DNA from: Sipunculus nudus
Lineage: Eukaryota > Annelida > Sipuncula > Golfingiida > Sipunculidae
Length of the DNA: 64,000 nt
Reading direction: 5' to 3'
NCBI GenBank assembly: GCA_026874595.1
Contig: CM049307.1
Coordinates: 47,777,678 to 47,841,677 of the forward strand
The position numbers and the translations under genes are program-made. The notes under the pieces were generated by a model. It had not been told where the DNA came from, made no database searches, and saw only the letters and a list, made by a program, of their open reading frames with translations. Of the stretch, positions 1 to 11,163 are shown piece by piece. Position 1 is the stretch's first letter. Each line of letters begins with the position of its first letter.

Positions 1-829
1 GTTTAGGATGCATGATCCTTTATTCCCAATGCCTTAGTTATCGCATGACAGATGGATGGAGCAATAGCGTCCCCGGGTCAGGTCTTTATATATACGTAGA
101 AACTGTTGCAGACGAAAGTGTACAGTAGTGATCAATGACTGATCTCATGTATTGACAATCATTTTCACACTATAATATTCCAGCGTCTGGTAAGTTTAAC
201 ATTATAACAGTCGGGCGGGCCCGGGGGGATCGGGGAGTGAAATAAGAAAGGTTTATTGATTGGGATGTACAGACAGATGGTTAGGTAAACGTATTTGCAC
301 GTGGGTTTGTTATATGTAGGGTGAATTGCATCTAGAATAGACACTTGACGTGATTGGCTTGTGTAAAGTATGGCATCTCGGGCAATATATGGTAATGATT
401 TAAATCTAGCAAGTTGTTTCTATTCTTCTCTGTAAGTTTGGGGCTGACAGTGACAGAAAAAATAAGCTTTTGAGGAGATCTAGAAATTTTATTCACAGGG
501 GGTTTATTCTCGGGCTTGTCCCAGAACAGGTAAAATCAGACCGAGAGCGGGTGTCGCATGCTTAAAATTTAGAGCTGACGCACAATGCGATACCACGCTC
601 TCATTGGCCTGATTACAATTATTTGCATCGTGTCCACCCTGGTGTTCAGACTCAGAGAACCTTGCCATACAAAGCAGCGGTTAAAACAGATAGAGCCACG
701 GGACCACTGTACTGTACCACCGCTCGGTGAGCAGCGTATGCCGTGCACAGCACGCATGCTCAGGAAGTGCAGAATCTTATGTTTGCTTTTGCAATTTGAT
801 AATACACTTATTGTGTAAAAAAAAAAAAA
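1..829. other. unassigned low-copy sequence
   Basis: No conserved gene is recognised here. The stretch is less AT-rich than the DNA after 900 and has no obvious copy elsewhere in the window. Two splice-donor-like strings occur on the plus strand: CTG|GTAAGT near 190 and CTCG|GTGAGC at 727. It may hold 5' exons of a plus-strand gene, but nothing confirms it. A purine-rich GC block lies at about 210-235. Confidence 0.4.
585..726 (+). CDS. candidate first exon of a type II membrane protein (very tentative)
   Basis: An open frame begins ATGCGATACC and would code for 47 residues before a donor-like CTCG|GTGAGC at 727. The predicted N-terminus is [20 protein letters not shown] followed by a basic and polar segment. 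A short cytoplasmic tail, one hydrophobic span (residues 5-20) and a following basic stem would fit a signal-anchored Golgi or ER protein such as a glycosyltransferase. No downstream exon was found, and family recognition is absent. A chance open frame is equally possible. Confidence 0.2.
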
Positions 830-2190
830 CAAGGGACCCATGGGTCACGGCGCTCAGCTGTTAAATATGATTTGGGAATGAGGCACATGCTGGTTTTGTG
901 TGGTTTTTATGACTGTTGATGTTTAGCTTATGTATGATTTTGATAGTATCTTTGGAGACAGGGAAGAGGATTGATTTCATTTATTTTATTAACAAATGGA
1001 GTGCTATTGTCAAAAAAATAATAAGAAAATAATATGATTTTTTAAAATAAAATACAACTGAAATGATTATTAAAATAATATTAAAGAATATATTCATGAA
1101 TGCATTCATAAATAAATTTTGAAAGTATCTGCACTGGTATTCAAATACTTTCATTTTAACCTGAATTTTCATTCTTTACATTCTTTGCAATAAAATGTTT
1201 TAATGCAGTACATATTCATATTCGTATTCAAATACATTTGCAAAGCTTTTGCACCATGTCTAGTATTTATTCAGTTTTAGCCAAACAATGATGTTTAGAA
1301 TCCAGAATATACAAAATTCACAAATTTAAATTATGATCATAAGTACCTGGTTTTATGGCTTTTATTTATATTAAAAAATAAATGTAATATATTCACTTTG
1401 GACTACTTTAAAATCAATCTACACATGAGACACAGTAGGAATCCAGATTAAAATTATCAACTGCATCTTTGTCTATCATTAATTTTCTTCATATGATCCC
1501 TAATGATTAGTAATGAATAATATGATTTATTTTTTTATCATTAAAATTTAACAGAAAAATATCATAGGTGACTGCATGGTGTCATTTGGAATAACATTGA
1601 TACTGACATTTTATCTATCCATACAAGATTCTTACATCATCAGAAACTGCAAGTTAATTTTCTGTTACTCATCAACTAAAAAATTCCTTTTCTATTAATT
1701 TTTCTTTAATTTGTTATTAAAAACCAATAAAAAATTATTAATTTATTGTTCATTGTTATATTGTTTTTCAAAACAACCACAAGATTGAGTTGGGTTGGAC
1801 ACCTAGATCAACTGTGGCTGGTCATTAGCTGCCTGGCTGCCCCAGTGTATGCCTCGCCTCAAGCGTGCATAATCTGATGAAAGGTCAACAAGGTCAACAT
1901 ACAGGTGACTGAAGAGGGTCTGAATTGAGCCTGGGTCTGACATGGTCTCATAAAAACATTAATAAAAGCTACAATGTCTGGCCAATTTCTTTCAGCTTTC
2001 TAAACTACAAAGATAAAATCTTTATGTGTGCATGATATTAAAATTATATCAACAGTGCTCTCAGGTAACAAACGTGCCATGGTCAAAATTGGGCAAAATT
2101 TAAGGTACTAATTTTATATTTATACTAATAACTTATAAAATTTGAAAAATTCAGAACTAATTTTAGGTATTCAATTGAATCTTGATTAAA

Positions 2191-3231
2191 CTAGAATACG
2201 GGTAGTCGACAAGCGACTACGTGTATCCGCCAAAATCAGAGAAGGACGGGTGAAGTGAGGCATGGATTGAGTGGCAAGGGGATATAGTTACATGTGTTAA
2301 ATATTAGAATGGATCTCAGCCACATAAACATGATTGTAGGTGGCGCCACCTGTTATTTGAACGAGAAACTATCTAAGATTTATACACATGCAAAATTTCA
2401 TGTGGAAAAGCAGAGATATGAGTGATTTTATCCCACAGCAGACAAACAGATGGACGCTGTGCAAAAATGGCTGCAGGTGGCGCCACCTGTCATAAAATCA
2501 AGAAAGCTATCTAGGATGTATATGCATGCCGAATTTTAGGTGAATTAGTCAAACCACTGCAGAGATATGAGTGATTGTAACCCCAGGCAGATGAACAGAT
2601 GGACACTGTGCAAACACAGTTGCAGGTTGCGCCACCTTTTGTTGTGTATGTTATAAAGCTATCTCAGGGCTACATTTGTGTAAAAAATTTTTCCGGATCG
2701 GTCAAACGGTTCCCAAGATATATGGGTTTAATGTGTGGAGCGTTAACGTGAATGTAGGTGGCGCCACCTGTCATAAAATCGAGAAAGCTATCTAGGATGT
2801 ATATGCATGCCGAATTTTAGGTGAATTAGTCAAACCACTGCAGATATATGAGTGATTTTAACCCCAGGCAGATGAACAGATGGACACTGTGCAAACATGG
2901 TTGCAGGTGGCGCCACCTTTTGTTGTGTATGTTATAAAGCTATCCCAGGGCTACATTTGTGTAAAAAATTTTTCCGGATCGGTCAAACGGTTCCCGAGAT
3001 ATGTGGGTTTATGTGTGGAAACAGACGCACAAACGGACGCTGGGCAGAGACGAAAGGTCAGAGGTCAAGGTCACTTGGTTAGGCACCAGTTCACATGTGA
3101 CCCGATAATTTGTGTAAGTTTCGGAAAAATCTGTCCAGTAGTCTCAGAGGAGATCTCCGGAAACGAACGCGGCGGCGGCGGAACCCGGTCAAAAACATAG
3201 TATCCGCAAAACTTCGTTTTTGCGGATACAA
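2191..3231 (+). mobile_element. family A Helitron-like non-autonomous element, copy A1
   Basis: The left end is CTAGAATACGGG followed by a small hairpin (GTAGTCG / CGACTAC). The right end is a hairpin at 3200-3229 whose 5' arm is GTATCCGCAAAAC, then AA. GGTGGCGCCACC or a one-base variant recurs at 2339, 2476, 2625, 2757 and 2906. Spacing alternates 137, 149, 132 and 149, so the real unit is a ~281-bp dimer. The left flank (to ATTAAA) matches uninterrupted repeat sequence at about 19393-19415, so A1 is nested in another repeat. No terminal duplication or transposase is visible. The 60-110-codon open frames inside are by-products of the tandem units. Confidence 0.75.
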
Positions 3232-3664
3232 TAGGCCATCCTTAAAAATTTCTGTGTTGGGGCTAACATTGGTCCAAAAAAAGTCATCAGGTAGGGAGGA
3301 AAAAAATATTTTTTTTAAAGGAGGATCTAGAGTTTACTACACCTTTTTTTACCGGATATTAGCATATGCGAGGTTTATGTAAAAAAACATACCCGTACTC
3401 CATTCATTCCTTGCCTCGATACCATTGAAACATGCACAACAAGGTATCTCTGAACAGATTTTGTGTTTTATTACAGGCTTAAAATCCTGTACTTGGGTTT
3501 AAAATGTTTTAGTACATGCTTTGAACATGTACATGTAAAACATTCACGTATTTGAAAAGTAATCAAGTACTTTTCCAATAATGGTCAAGCATGTTATCAT
3601 GGAAGCATTATAACTGATGTATATCCCATTGCACAGGTTCGCATTAGGCCTGTAAGCCTTGTTC
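3232..3664 (-). mobile_element. repeat fragment ending in an AGGCCT-type left terminus
   Basis: The end at 3640-3664 (GCATTAGGCCTGTAAGCCTT, then GTT) matches the end at 52146-52166 of the family-B-like element there, in the same orientation. The sequence at 3233-3268 is the reverse complement of 7541-7577. It looks like the remaining outer part of a minus-oriented element interrupted by A1. Boundaries are approximate. Confidence 0.45.
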
Positions 3665-3943
3665 TGGATCTCACATGAATTTGCAGACAATTTTATTTTG
3701 TGTTGTATGCGAGTGCCAGAATTGTAGGAATGAGTGCAGTTTGAGATTTCCTTTGCAAGTGAAGAGGTATAATTAAGAAGGACGGTAATAAATGAACTCT
3801 TTAGTAATAGTCAATGCCTAATAAGGTAGTAGAATATATAAAATGTTTATATAAATATATGTAAAACTGTACTTTTTGAAAGATGAAACCATATATTGGA
3901 TGTCGGTACCCTGATTAGGATTTTTTTTTCTTCGGTGTTGATG

Positions 3944-5955
3944 TATATGTCAAGGCCCAGATTGCGATCTGGACAGATCTTAGATCTGTCCAGCCCAAAT
4001 AGCGATCGCAGTTCAGGCCGGCCCAAACTGCGATCGCAATCCAGGCTGGCCAGATCTTAGATCTGTCCAGCCTATATTGCGATCGCAGTTTAGTCCGGCC
4101 CAGATTGCGATCTTGTCTTTCTTGCTTCAGGATCGCAATCTGGACTGGACAGATCTAAGATCTGTCCAGTCAAGATTGCGATCCTAAACTTGACCAGCCC
4201 ACATTGCGATCCATGCGATCCAAGTGTTTCAGCTTGTTAATTTATAGTTATTTTAAAATTTAAAAAAAGTAAAATATGTCAAAATTTTAAAATTTTACTC
4301 AGACAAGTTCTGATTAAATATGTCAATTTGTTTCACTAATAATATTAAGACTCGTGGCTGTATCAGCTGTCACAAGACTATGGAAATAATCAAAATCTGT
4401 ATTGCTGGTTCCTCAATTTATGTTAATAAAATTAAACTTGCCCATCTCTAGTTTTCTCCTTGTACAATTTATAGGGTGTTCTTATGCTTGAGTTATTTTT
4501 TATTCTTATAATGGTTTCATAGCTGAGATTTCTTTTAAAATTTTTTTACATTTTTTTAAATAAAAATAAATATGATAAAAAATCAGATCTTAGACAAGTT
4601 CTCTTTATGATTTCTGTAATGTTGATAATTGTCATAAGACTTTTGCTATGTCTAGTGCTTAGATTGATGTGAAAGTAGTCCAAAGTGAATATAATAGTTT
4701 TATGTTTAAATATAAATTAAAGCCATAAAACCAGGTACTTATGATCATTATGATCATACGTATGATCAATTTGTGAAATTTGTAAATTCTGGATTCTCAA
4801 TAACTTTGTTTTGCTGTAACTGAATAAATACCAGACATGATTAGAATACTTTGCAAATATATTTGAATGGGAATATGAATATATGTACTCCATAATTTCA
4901 TGCATAAAAATAGGAATACAGGTATTAATGGAAGTATTTGAATACAGATGCAAATACTTTCAAAATGTAATCATGAATGTATTCATGAATATATTCTATA
5001 ATATTATTTTAATAATCATCTATTTCAAATAGATTATTAAAAGATCTTTTCATATGATGCTGTTATTATTTTTAATTTAAATTATATTTGACACAATATT
5101 TGTTATTAATTTATAATAAATAGTTATTATATTTAAGTTTTATTCTTGGGTAGGAATAACCAGTAATTATTAAATAAAAGTTCTCATTTGTAAAAATCAG
5201 AATTACCATGACTGATAATGGACAGGTTTTTTTTCAAATAATTCTACTGCAATGTAGATAAAGTTATATGGCCAAGTCCAAAGCTATGTGAAAACAGCAC
5301 ACCATTTCCAGCTGTATATAAAATAAATGACATCAGTCCTCTTCCCTGTCTCCAAGGATATTATCATAATCTTACATAACTTGAGTTAAACACCATCAGC
5401 TCATAATGCAGCTTATATTACCACACAAAACCTGCACTTGCCTACCTCCTCTTCCAAATCATATTTTGTGAGCATATAAAACCCATGGGTTCCTTGTTAC
5501 CTTTTTTCAACAACCATGCAATACTAAATGAGTTGGTGAAACATCCCATGTTTCACTCCTGTGATATGAAGGAGTGAAAATTGCCTTTCTGTATTATAAT
5601 TGTATTTATTATGGGAAAATGGTACAATGCAATACCAAATGAGTTGGTAAAACAACCAATGTTTTACTCCTGTGATCGTAAAAGCATGGATCGCAATATG
5701 GGCTGGTCAAGTTTAGGATCGCAATCTAGGCTGGACTGATCTTAGATCTGTCCAGACCAGATTGCAATCCTGAAGCAAGAAAGACAGGATCGCAGTCTGG
5801 GCCGGACTAAACTGCGATCGCAATCTAGGCTGGACGGATTTAAGATCTGGCCAGCCTGGATTGCGATCGCAGTTTGGGCCGGCCTGAACTGCGATCGCAA
5901 TTGGGCTGGACAGATCTAAGATCCGTCCAGATCGCGATCTGGGCCTTGACATATA
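3944..5955. repeat. inverted-repeat element with GATC-rich palindromic arms
   Basis: The arms at 3944-4216 and 5684-5955 (about 272 bp each) are reverse complements of one another with modest divergence. Each arm is itself made of smaller palindromes: GGACAGATCT, one base, then its exact reverse complement (first at 3971-3991), and several GCGATCGC cores. GATC is extremely dense in the arms and rare in the ~1.47 kb between them. This is the structure of a foldback or long-TIR element without coding capacity. The interior contains one arm of the 830-5496 foldback and a pair of hairpins. Confidence 0.8.
5514..5683 (+). repeat. two 117-bp-spaced repeats, each with a hairpin
   Basis: The block starting TGCAATACTAAATGAGTTGG (about 5518) is repeated near 5634 as TGCAATACCAAATGAGTTGG. 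Each copy ends in a 21-base hairpin: GTGAAACAT / ATGTTTCAC at 5536-5556, and GTAAAACA / TGTTTTAC at 5647-5667. The G-to-A change in one arm is matched by C-to-T in the other, so pairing is kept. A downstream segment in both copies (GGAGTGAAA at 5570; GTAAAA at 5678) can pair with the same 3' arm. Confidence 0.7.
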
Positions 5956-6899
5956 TACAAACAAAATCTTGGTCAAGTTCGAAGATGGGTGACCTTGACT
6001 TATTTCTCGACGTTTTAGAGCGAATTATAGAAAATAACCGGCGAGTGTTAACATTTACCATGTGAGGAGGATATCTCCAAAAGTATTCAACACAGAAATT
6101 TCATTTCTTTGGTGCTGATACATATCAACAAAATCTCGGTCAAGTTCCAAGATGGATGACCCAAGGTCACAGAGCTTATAATAGAAAAAAACTTAGGAGC
6201 TTATTTATAAGAACCACTGGATGGATTGTTTTGGAATATGGAATGGTCATTGGCCTTGATGATATCGAAAGTGCTGCATGACTCACAAAGACTGGGGCCA
6301 GACTTACAAAGTTCATACCTCTCTAGTTCCAATTCACAACTTGAACAAAAGACATATGTACAGATATACATCCATGTGAGAACAAATATTACAAGAATAC
6401 TTTTTACTGTTACCACCCATAAATACTGCTCTTTTGGCTGGGGGCTTTTGTCAGCTTTTGCTGATATTCTAGTATTTTTCTGTAATTAATGACTGAGCGA
6501 GCAATGTTGATCTCTATCTCGTCTACGTCTAAACAAGAAATGCCGTACGGTCAGGAAATATCTGTTTATTATAAAGCTATTAATAAAATGAAATAAATTT
6601 ACAAAGGCAGTTAAAAAGAAACATAAAAAAAATACAGTCGCTTATATGTTATGCCTGTTCTGATCAGCTGTGGCCGGTAGAAACGATGCGTCAGACACCT
6701 CGCAAAACCCTGTCATGATCGCCACAGAACTGACGAAATCACGCAATTCTTGTAATACCAAACATCTGATTTGTGGAGATCGTGCGTTACACATCGTCAG
6801 TTGCAGATTCCATTAAATAGGCCCGCTTCATTTGCTTGATATAGGCCTACTCACGGTGCCACCATGAGTGTTGCTGAAAAATTATAACCAGCGTAAGCG
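5956..6899. other. no gene recognised
   Basis: Sequence related to the edge of the inverted-repeat element recurs here: GGTCAAGTTCGAAGATGG at about 5971 and GGTCAAGTTCCAAGATGG at about 6138. Several AATAAA-like strings in both orientations cluster at 6555-6600. Open frames at 6201-6489 overlap on both strands and resemble nothing known. Confidence 0.5.
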
Positions 6900-7150
6900 A
6901 CACGATGTCAGTGAACATTTTCCCGCCAAAATAGTGATGAATGAAGTCATATGGGGTGAACTTTTACTACGGACCTCTTATTGGCTCTCTGGCTATGACG
7001 CGTGACCGCTCCGCCAATCACAAGAACGTTTGCGTGGGCCAGGCACGTGTTTATGCAAATCAACGTGTCACATGGTTTAAATGCCAACATTGGTCAGTTG
7101 ACAGTATGAATGTCGAGAGAACTTTCATTTAATCAGTTAATGTGACAGCG
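6900..7150 (+). promoter_or_regulatory. promoter-like block with a possible non-coding first exon
   Basis: Within 250 bp the sequence has TTTTCCCGCC (6918, E2F-type), ATTGG (6980), CCAAT (7014), CACGTG (7044) and the octamer ATGCAAAT (7053). A good splice donor, GCG|GTAAGC, follows at 7150/7151. The stretch is GC-richer than its surroundings and is not a copy of any repeat here. The combination resembles a cell-cycle or housekeeping promoter followed by a short 5' exon ending at 7150. No downstream coding exon was found, so the gene served is unknown. Confidence 0.4.
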
Positions 7151-7547
7151 GTAAGCTTCCGCTTTATTTGAAATCAAATAAGAACCATTTCTAATTGCTC
7201 AATATTTTTTTTCAGCCTGTTTCACCAGAACAACGAAATTTGATGGCGGTTTCCTGGCAGTTTTTCTACTCTCGCGCACGAGTGTAGCGATCGTTCCACG
7301 TGTATATATATAGGCACAACCTGACTAATTGTTAGGGCTCAAACGATCGGCAACGTTGGGTAATACCTTTCATTATGGAAATAAAGTGCATCTAAAAATG
7401 TAATAGAAGGACTATTTTTCTAGCACATGAAGGCAGATTTTTACGGGCCCAGGTGCTTGCGGCAGATCATATAAAAATATTAATTTGCAGATATGTCCAA
7501 AAAAAAATTCCAGCCGCAGCCAAAAATCACGACCGGCCGGGTTAGCC

Positions 7548-8738
7548 CCAACACAGAACTTTTTAAGGATGGCCATAATGTTACTTTCCTGACAAAAAAT
7601 CTCTAGCTTCAGCAATCCTCTTGTTAAGGGAGTAAATATGTTTCTTGATTTTTTAAAAAGTGCATTTTGTTTTGGCCCATAACGTAAAACAATTACGCAA
7701 TACTGACATTTCTGGCATGTGCATAGCGAATGTATAGAAAAATATGTATATTATATATGATCAAAGTCAGATCAGTGGTTTTGATATTAGGCAGTCTTAC
7801 AGTGGGTTTTTAATGGGAAAAAGAAGTTTTTCATTATTATCTCCAAGGAATTAAGTCCAAGTGATCAAATTCTTGGCAAGGTAGGGGATTTTTGAGACAT
7901 CTAACTGTGTGCCAAATTTAAGGAACTTAAGAGCTGAAGCTGGGGAGCTGAGCTCTAGCAAACTGCATAACACTAGCTTGATGTAAACAATATGTGACAT
8001 GGTGCTTGAAAACTTGAATAAAATCTACAGTTTTTTATCAACTGGTTTCAATTTTTTGGGTGTTAACAGTTGAAATGGTAACAAAAACATGTTTTGAAAA
8101 TTTAATCCACAGCAGTTACAGGAAAAAAACGTGCCATGGTCAAACTTGGGCAAAATTTAAAGTACCAATTTTATATTTTTGCCAATATTTAAAAAAATTT
8201 AACAGATTTGATCTAATTGTTGGTATACTATTAAATTTTGATTAATTAAAGTTGTATTACTGAGAAAAAAGTCCCTACCTTTAACACTTTTGGTCTTAAG
8301 TGACCAAATATCTTTCCTGATTTTTTTACAAAGTCCATTATGTTTGGGCCCATAACTTTTTAAAATTAAATAATACTGACTTAATTTCTCGCATGTACAT
8401 AGGAACTATATAGAGGAATATTTATGGTAAATATGAAGAAAACCAGATGAGTAGTTTTGATATTAGGCAGTCTTGAAGTGTAAAAATAGATTTCTAATAA
8501 TTAATTGAGGGTTTTCCTTAATATCAAAGTCCTATTGACCCAATTTTTGGCATGGTAGGAGATTTTGGGGACATCTAACTGTACACCGAATTTCAAATTC
8601 TTAGGTCCAATGGTGTCGAAACGTGCCAGTCTTACTGACGGACATCCGGACCGACGGCCGGACTGACAGACAGACGGACGGACGACGGACAATGGACCAC
8701 GACTATAGCTCAGATGACTTATAGTCAGCTGAGCTATA
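7548..8738 (+). mobile_element. family B right part, with TAGCTCAG hairpin end
   Basis: It matches 19420-20570 module by module, including GTGCCATGGTCAAACTTGGG near 8131, a GGACGGACG-rich stretch at about 8637-8690, GACAATGGACCACGACTATA, and a right-end hairpin TAGCTCAGATGACT / AGTCAGCTGAGCTA at about 8704-8738. It has no coding capacity. It may be the right half of an element whose left end is at 830, but the interior has been rebuilt by other insertions. Confidence 0.65.
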
Positions 8739-11160
8739 AATTACTTGACGTATAGATCCTGGTTAATTTAGTAATCTTTCTACGAATAAGCCACGTACGC
8801 ATCTTCTGAGTTACCAGAATACTGCAGTGTGCCCATGCAGGTGTTGCGTGGGCCTACTGTATAGTTTATTCTGAATTTACACATTGAGTGCTTGTGAAAG
8901 AAACAGCCAGGAAAGTCATGACATAAGCCCTAGACTGCTTCAAAACAATAACACCACAGAGCCATTCAGAAATTATCAATGAGGCGCATCATAAAACTAC
9001 TACTATGGAAACGCGTTGCACAGTACCCGTTTTAGATAGCCCGTGCTTCTCTCCCTGTATGCTATATTTACGCTGGTCCTGGATATTTACGGCGCATATT
9101 TGCGGGTAGTTCTTTGATACTTATTTTAATCGTTTTATCGCAGAATATTGTGGTTTTTGTATTTGCATTCTGCTGCAGCCATCCGGCAACAAACCATCTC
9201 CTTAGTTCTTAAGTTTTCATGAATATTGGTACTTTTCAGGTTAAACGATTCCTATAATATTTCTTGTTCGCTTTAGTGTCTCTGTCGAAGCTGGTATCAG
9301 TCATTTCAAATGAGCATCGAGGAGTTTTCATAGATGGTACGATGGCTCTTATAAGACACAAATTGTTTTAATCGAATGCCCACACGTTTTCATGGGATAT
9401 TTAACTGGTGCGTACGCTAATATGCCGTGTTACATACGTCGTACCTGAAGCTTTCATTTTGGAAAGGACGTCTGATGAGTGTACGAATCCTAGTTGGTAC
9501 AGTTCTGTGTTAGAGGCGTTAAATATAATCAATGAGTATTCTTCTTTTCTGTTTATACCAAATGCTTCGAGTTCTATTAAAACGCGCCTATCTCGGTCAA
9601 GAACTAGAAATTGGTAGCCTCCCGGCTGGGAAAAAGTGGGCGTGGCAGTATCTCTAGGCTCTATGCTGGGACTAAAGGTTTGTAGAAATAAATAAAGGTA
9701 TGCAAAAAGCTGCAACAAGTCCGCAAATTAAACCCTCGTGACCTGAACACAAGGACTGCTGATGAATAGGAAGATGGCTGCACACACACACACACACACT
9801 GTATCCTAACCCATGCATGCATATCCTACATTAAATGAGCCTCATTTCAATTAGCAAATATTCAACTAATATTTTACAAGCATCTGTACAATAGGTGACA
9901 TTTTTCAAAAGTTTAATTAATGCAGAAGTGATAGAGTTCAATTTTTTATACTGTACTGAAGTTTATCCGCTGAACACATTTGTGTGGACACGTGTTTAAC
10001 TTGTTTTAGAAAAAATATAATGAAATTGCTAGGGAAGTGAACATACATGCTTAATGGCTGCATCAGTGATATATTGGATTTTTTAATGAAAGAAAGTCAC
10101 ACACCATCAACTAGCACAGAACTTCATCATGAAGAGAGTGATGTAAATGGTTTATTGACTGGTCTGAATGCAGACAGAAACAGCCGTGTGGTGGACTGCA
10201 TGCTGAGCCAGCCACAACTGAACCTAATGCTGCTTACTAACCACAATGCAATTATTTGGAAGAAACAGCAGGAAAAACCAAGTAATAAGATCAGTCAGAA
10301 ACTGTTACAAAAACTATCAATCATATTAAAGTAAAAAAAAAATCTCACTGTTGCACATCATTTCACTACCATCAAGCATGTATTTTTCTGAGAAGCCTTT
10401 TTTGACAATGAGTGACCATAAATGCTGACATCTGTTGGCAGACTCTGGAACAAGCTGAGTTATCTCAAGTATACAAGCTTTTCGTGCACCTATTTAGACC
10501 TGATCATATGTATTTTGTTACAAAAATACAGCTAATAAATGAAACAATTTTAACAATGGTTTCATACTTGTGCTCTCAGAAATAAATGGAATATATTATC
10601 ATAAATAATCTGATGACCTTGCACTCATCGCCCTAGACAGATATAATGTCTCCTTTTCTTATATTATGTATACATTACTTGGTTCCTTAAACTACTCAAA
10701 CGATTGCTCCAGCCTTATCAAAGGGTACAAAAATAAATCACACTTTGAATATAAAATGCTATACAAATGATGACTAGTGCTACTGGGGGAGAAAGAGTGG
10801 ATAGCATGACCTCATATATAGCCCTTACATATATATATCTATATATTACTGTGACCTTCTTCACCTCAGGAACTAGACTTGTTTCCTTGCTCATTTTTGT
10901 ACACATATATTCCAGCACCAGCATATACAGAAAGCACCTTGGTTCCGTTTGCAAAGAAAATGGCCGTCCCTTGCATATACAGCTACGAGGCAGAACCATA
11001 ACAGAACCAAAGCCAATGAGATAATGCAGCCTGAATTAAGTACAGCTCTGAAATGGATAACATACTCAACAGGTAAACGTACAAGATTCTGGTTGAATAA
11101 TGAAAGCGATTATATCTGTTGAACTTAAAATGTGTTCATGATTCAAGGTTGGTCATGAAA
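8739..11160. other. unassigned sequence downstream of RhoGDI
   Basis: A (CA)n run lies at 9781-9800. An open frame at 10047-10334 (plus, 95 codons, hydrophilic) matches no recognised family and has no splice context. The RhoGDI 3' untranslated region must end somewhere in 10.0-11.27 kb, but no single polyadenylation signal could be chosen. No other conserved feature was seen. Confidence 0.45.
9401..9718 (-). CDS. hypothetical 105-residue open frame (uncertain)
   Basis: The frame starts with ATG and would encode a protein with a hydrophobic N-terminus (LQLFAYLYLFLQTF) that could act as a signal peptide. A charged middle (LDRDRRVLIELEAFGINRKE) and a polar tail ending at TAA follow. No family is recognised. 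It is not part of a repeat seen elsewhere in the window, except for a short stretch near 9650-9680 that resembles the tRNA-like repeat at 15.4 kb. Frames of this length do arise by chance in DNA of this composition. Confidence 0.2.
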   Translation of the reverse strand: MLQLFAYLYLFLQTFSPSIEPRDTATPTFSQPGGYQFLVLDRDRRVLIELEAFGINRKEEYSLIIFNASNTELYQLGFVHSSDVLSKMKASGTTYVTRHISVRTS

Positions 11161-11163
11161 AGT

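Larger units (their letters stand above)
830..5496. repeat. large foldback: two inverted family-B left-end arms
   Basis: The arm at about 830-1700 reappears as its reverse complement at about 4500-5496. Each outer end has the family-B left terminus: CAAGGGACCCATGGGTC at 830, and the reverse of CAAGGAACCCATGGGTT at 5480-5496. Diagnostic matches are GGAGACAGGGAAGAGG at 955 and its reverse complement near 5337, and AAGTACCTGGTTTTATGGCT at 1341 and its reverse complement near 4722. The arms are diverged, with several small indels. Between them lie a family-A element and one arm of a second inverted repeat. Either two B elements inserted head to head or one element was inverted and duplicated. Confidence 0.75.

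Noticed and set aside
2880-3382. Overlapping open frames of 61-106 codons in family A
   Set aside because: The same text appears in other copies with stops and frameshifts. A by-product of the element.
10047-10334. 95-codon plus-strand open frame
   Set aside because: Hydrophilic and serine/leucine-rich with no recognised family and no flanking splice sites. Likely chance.
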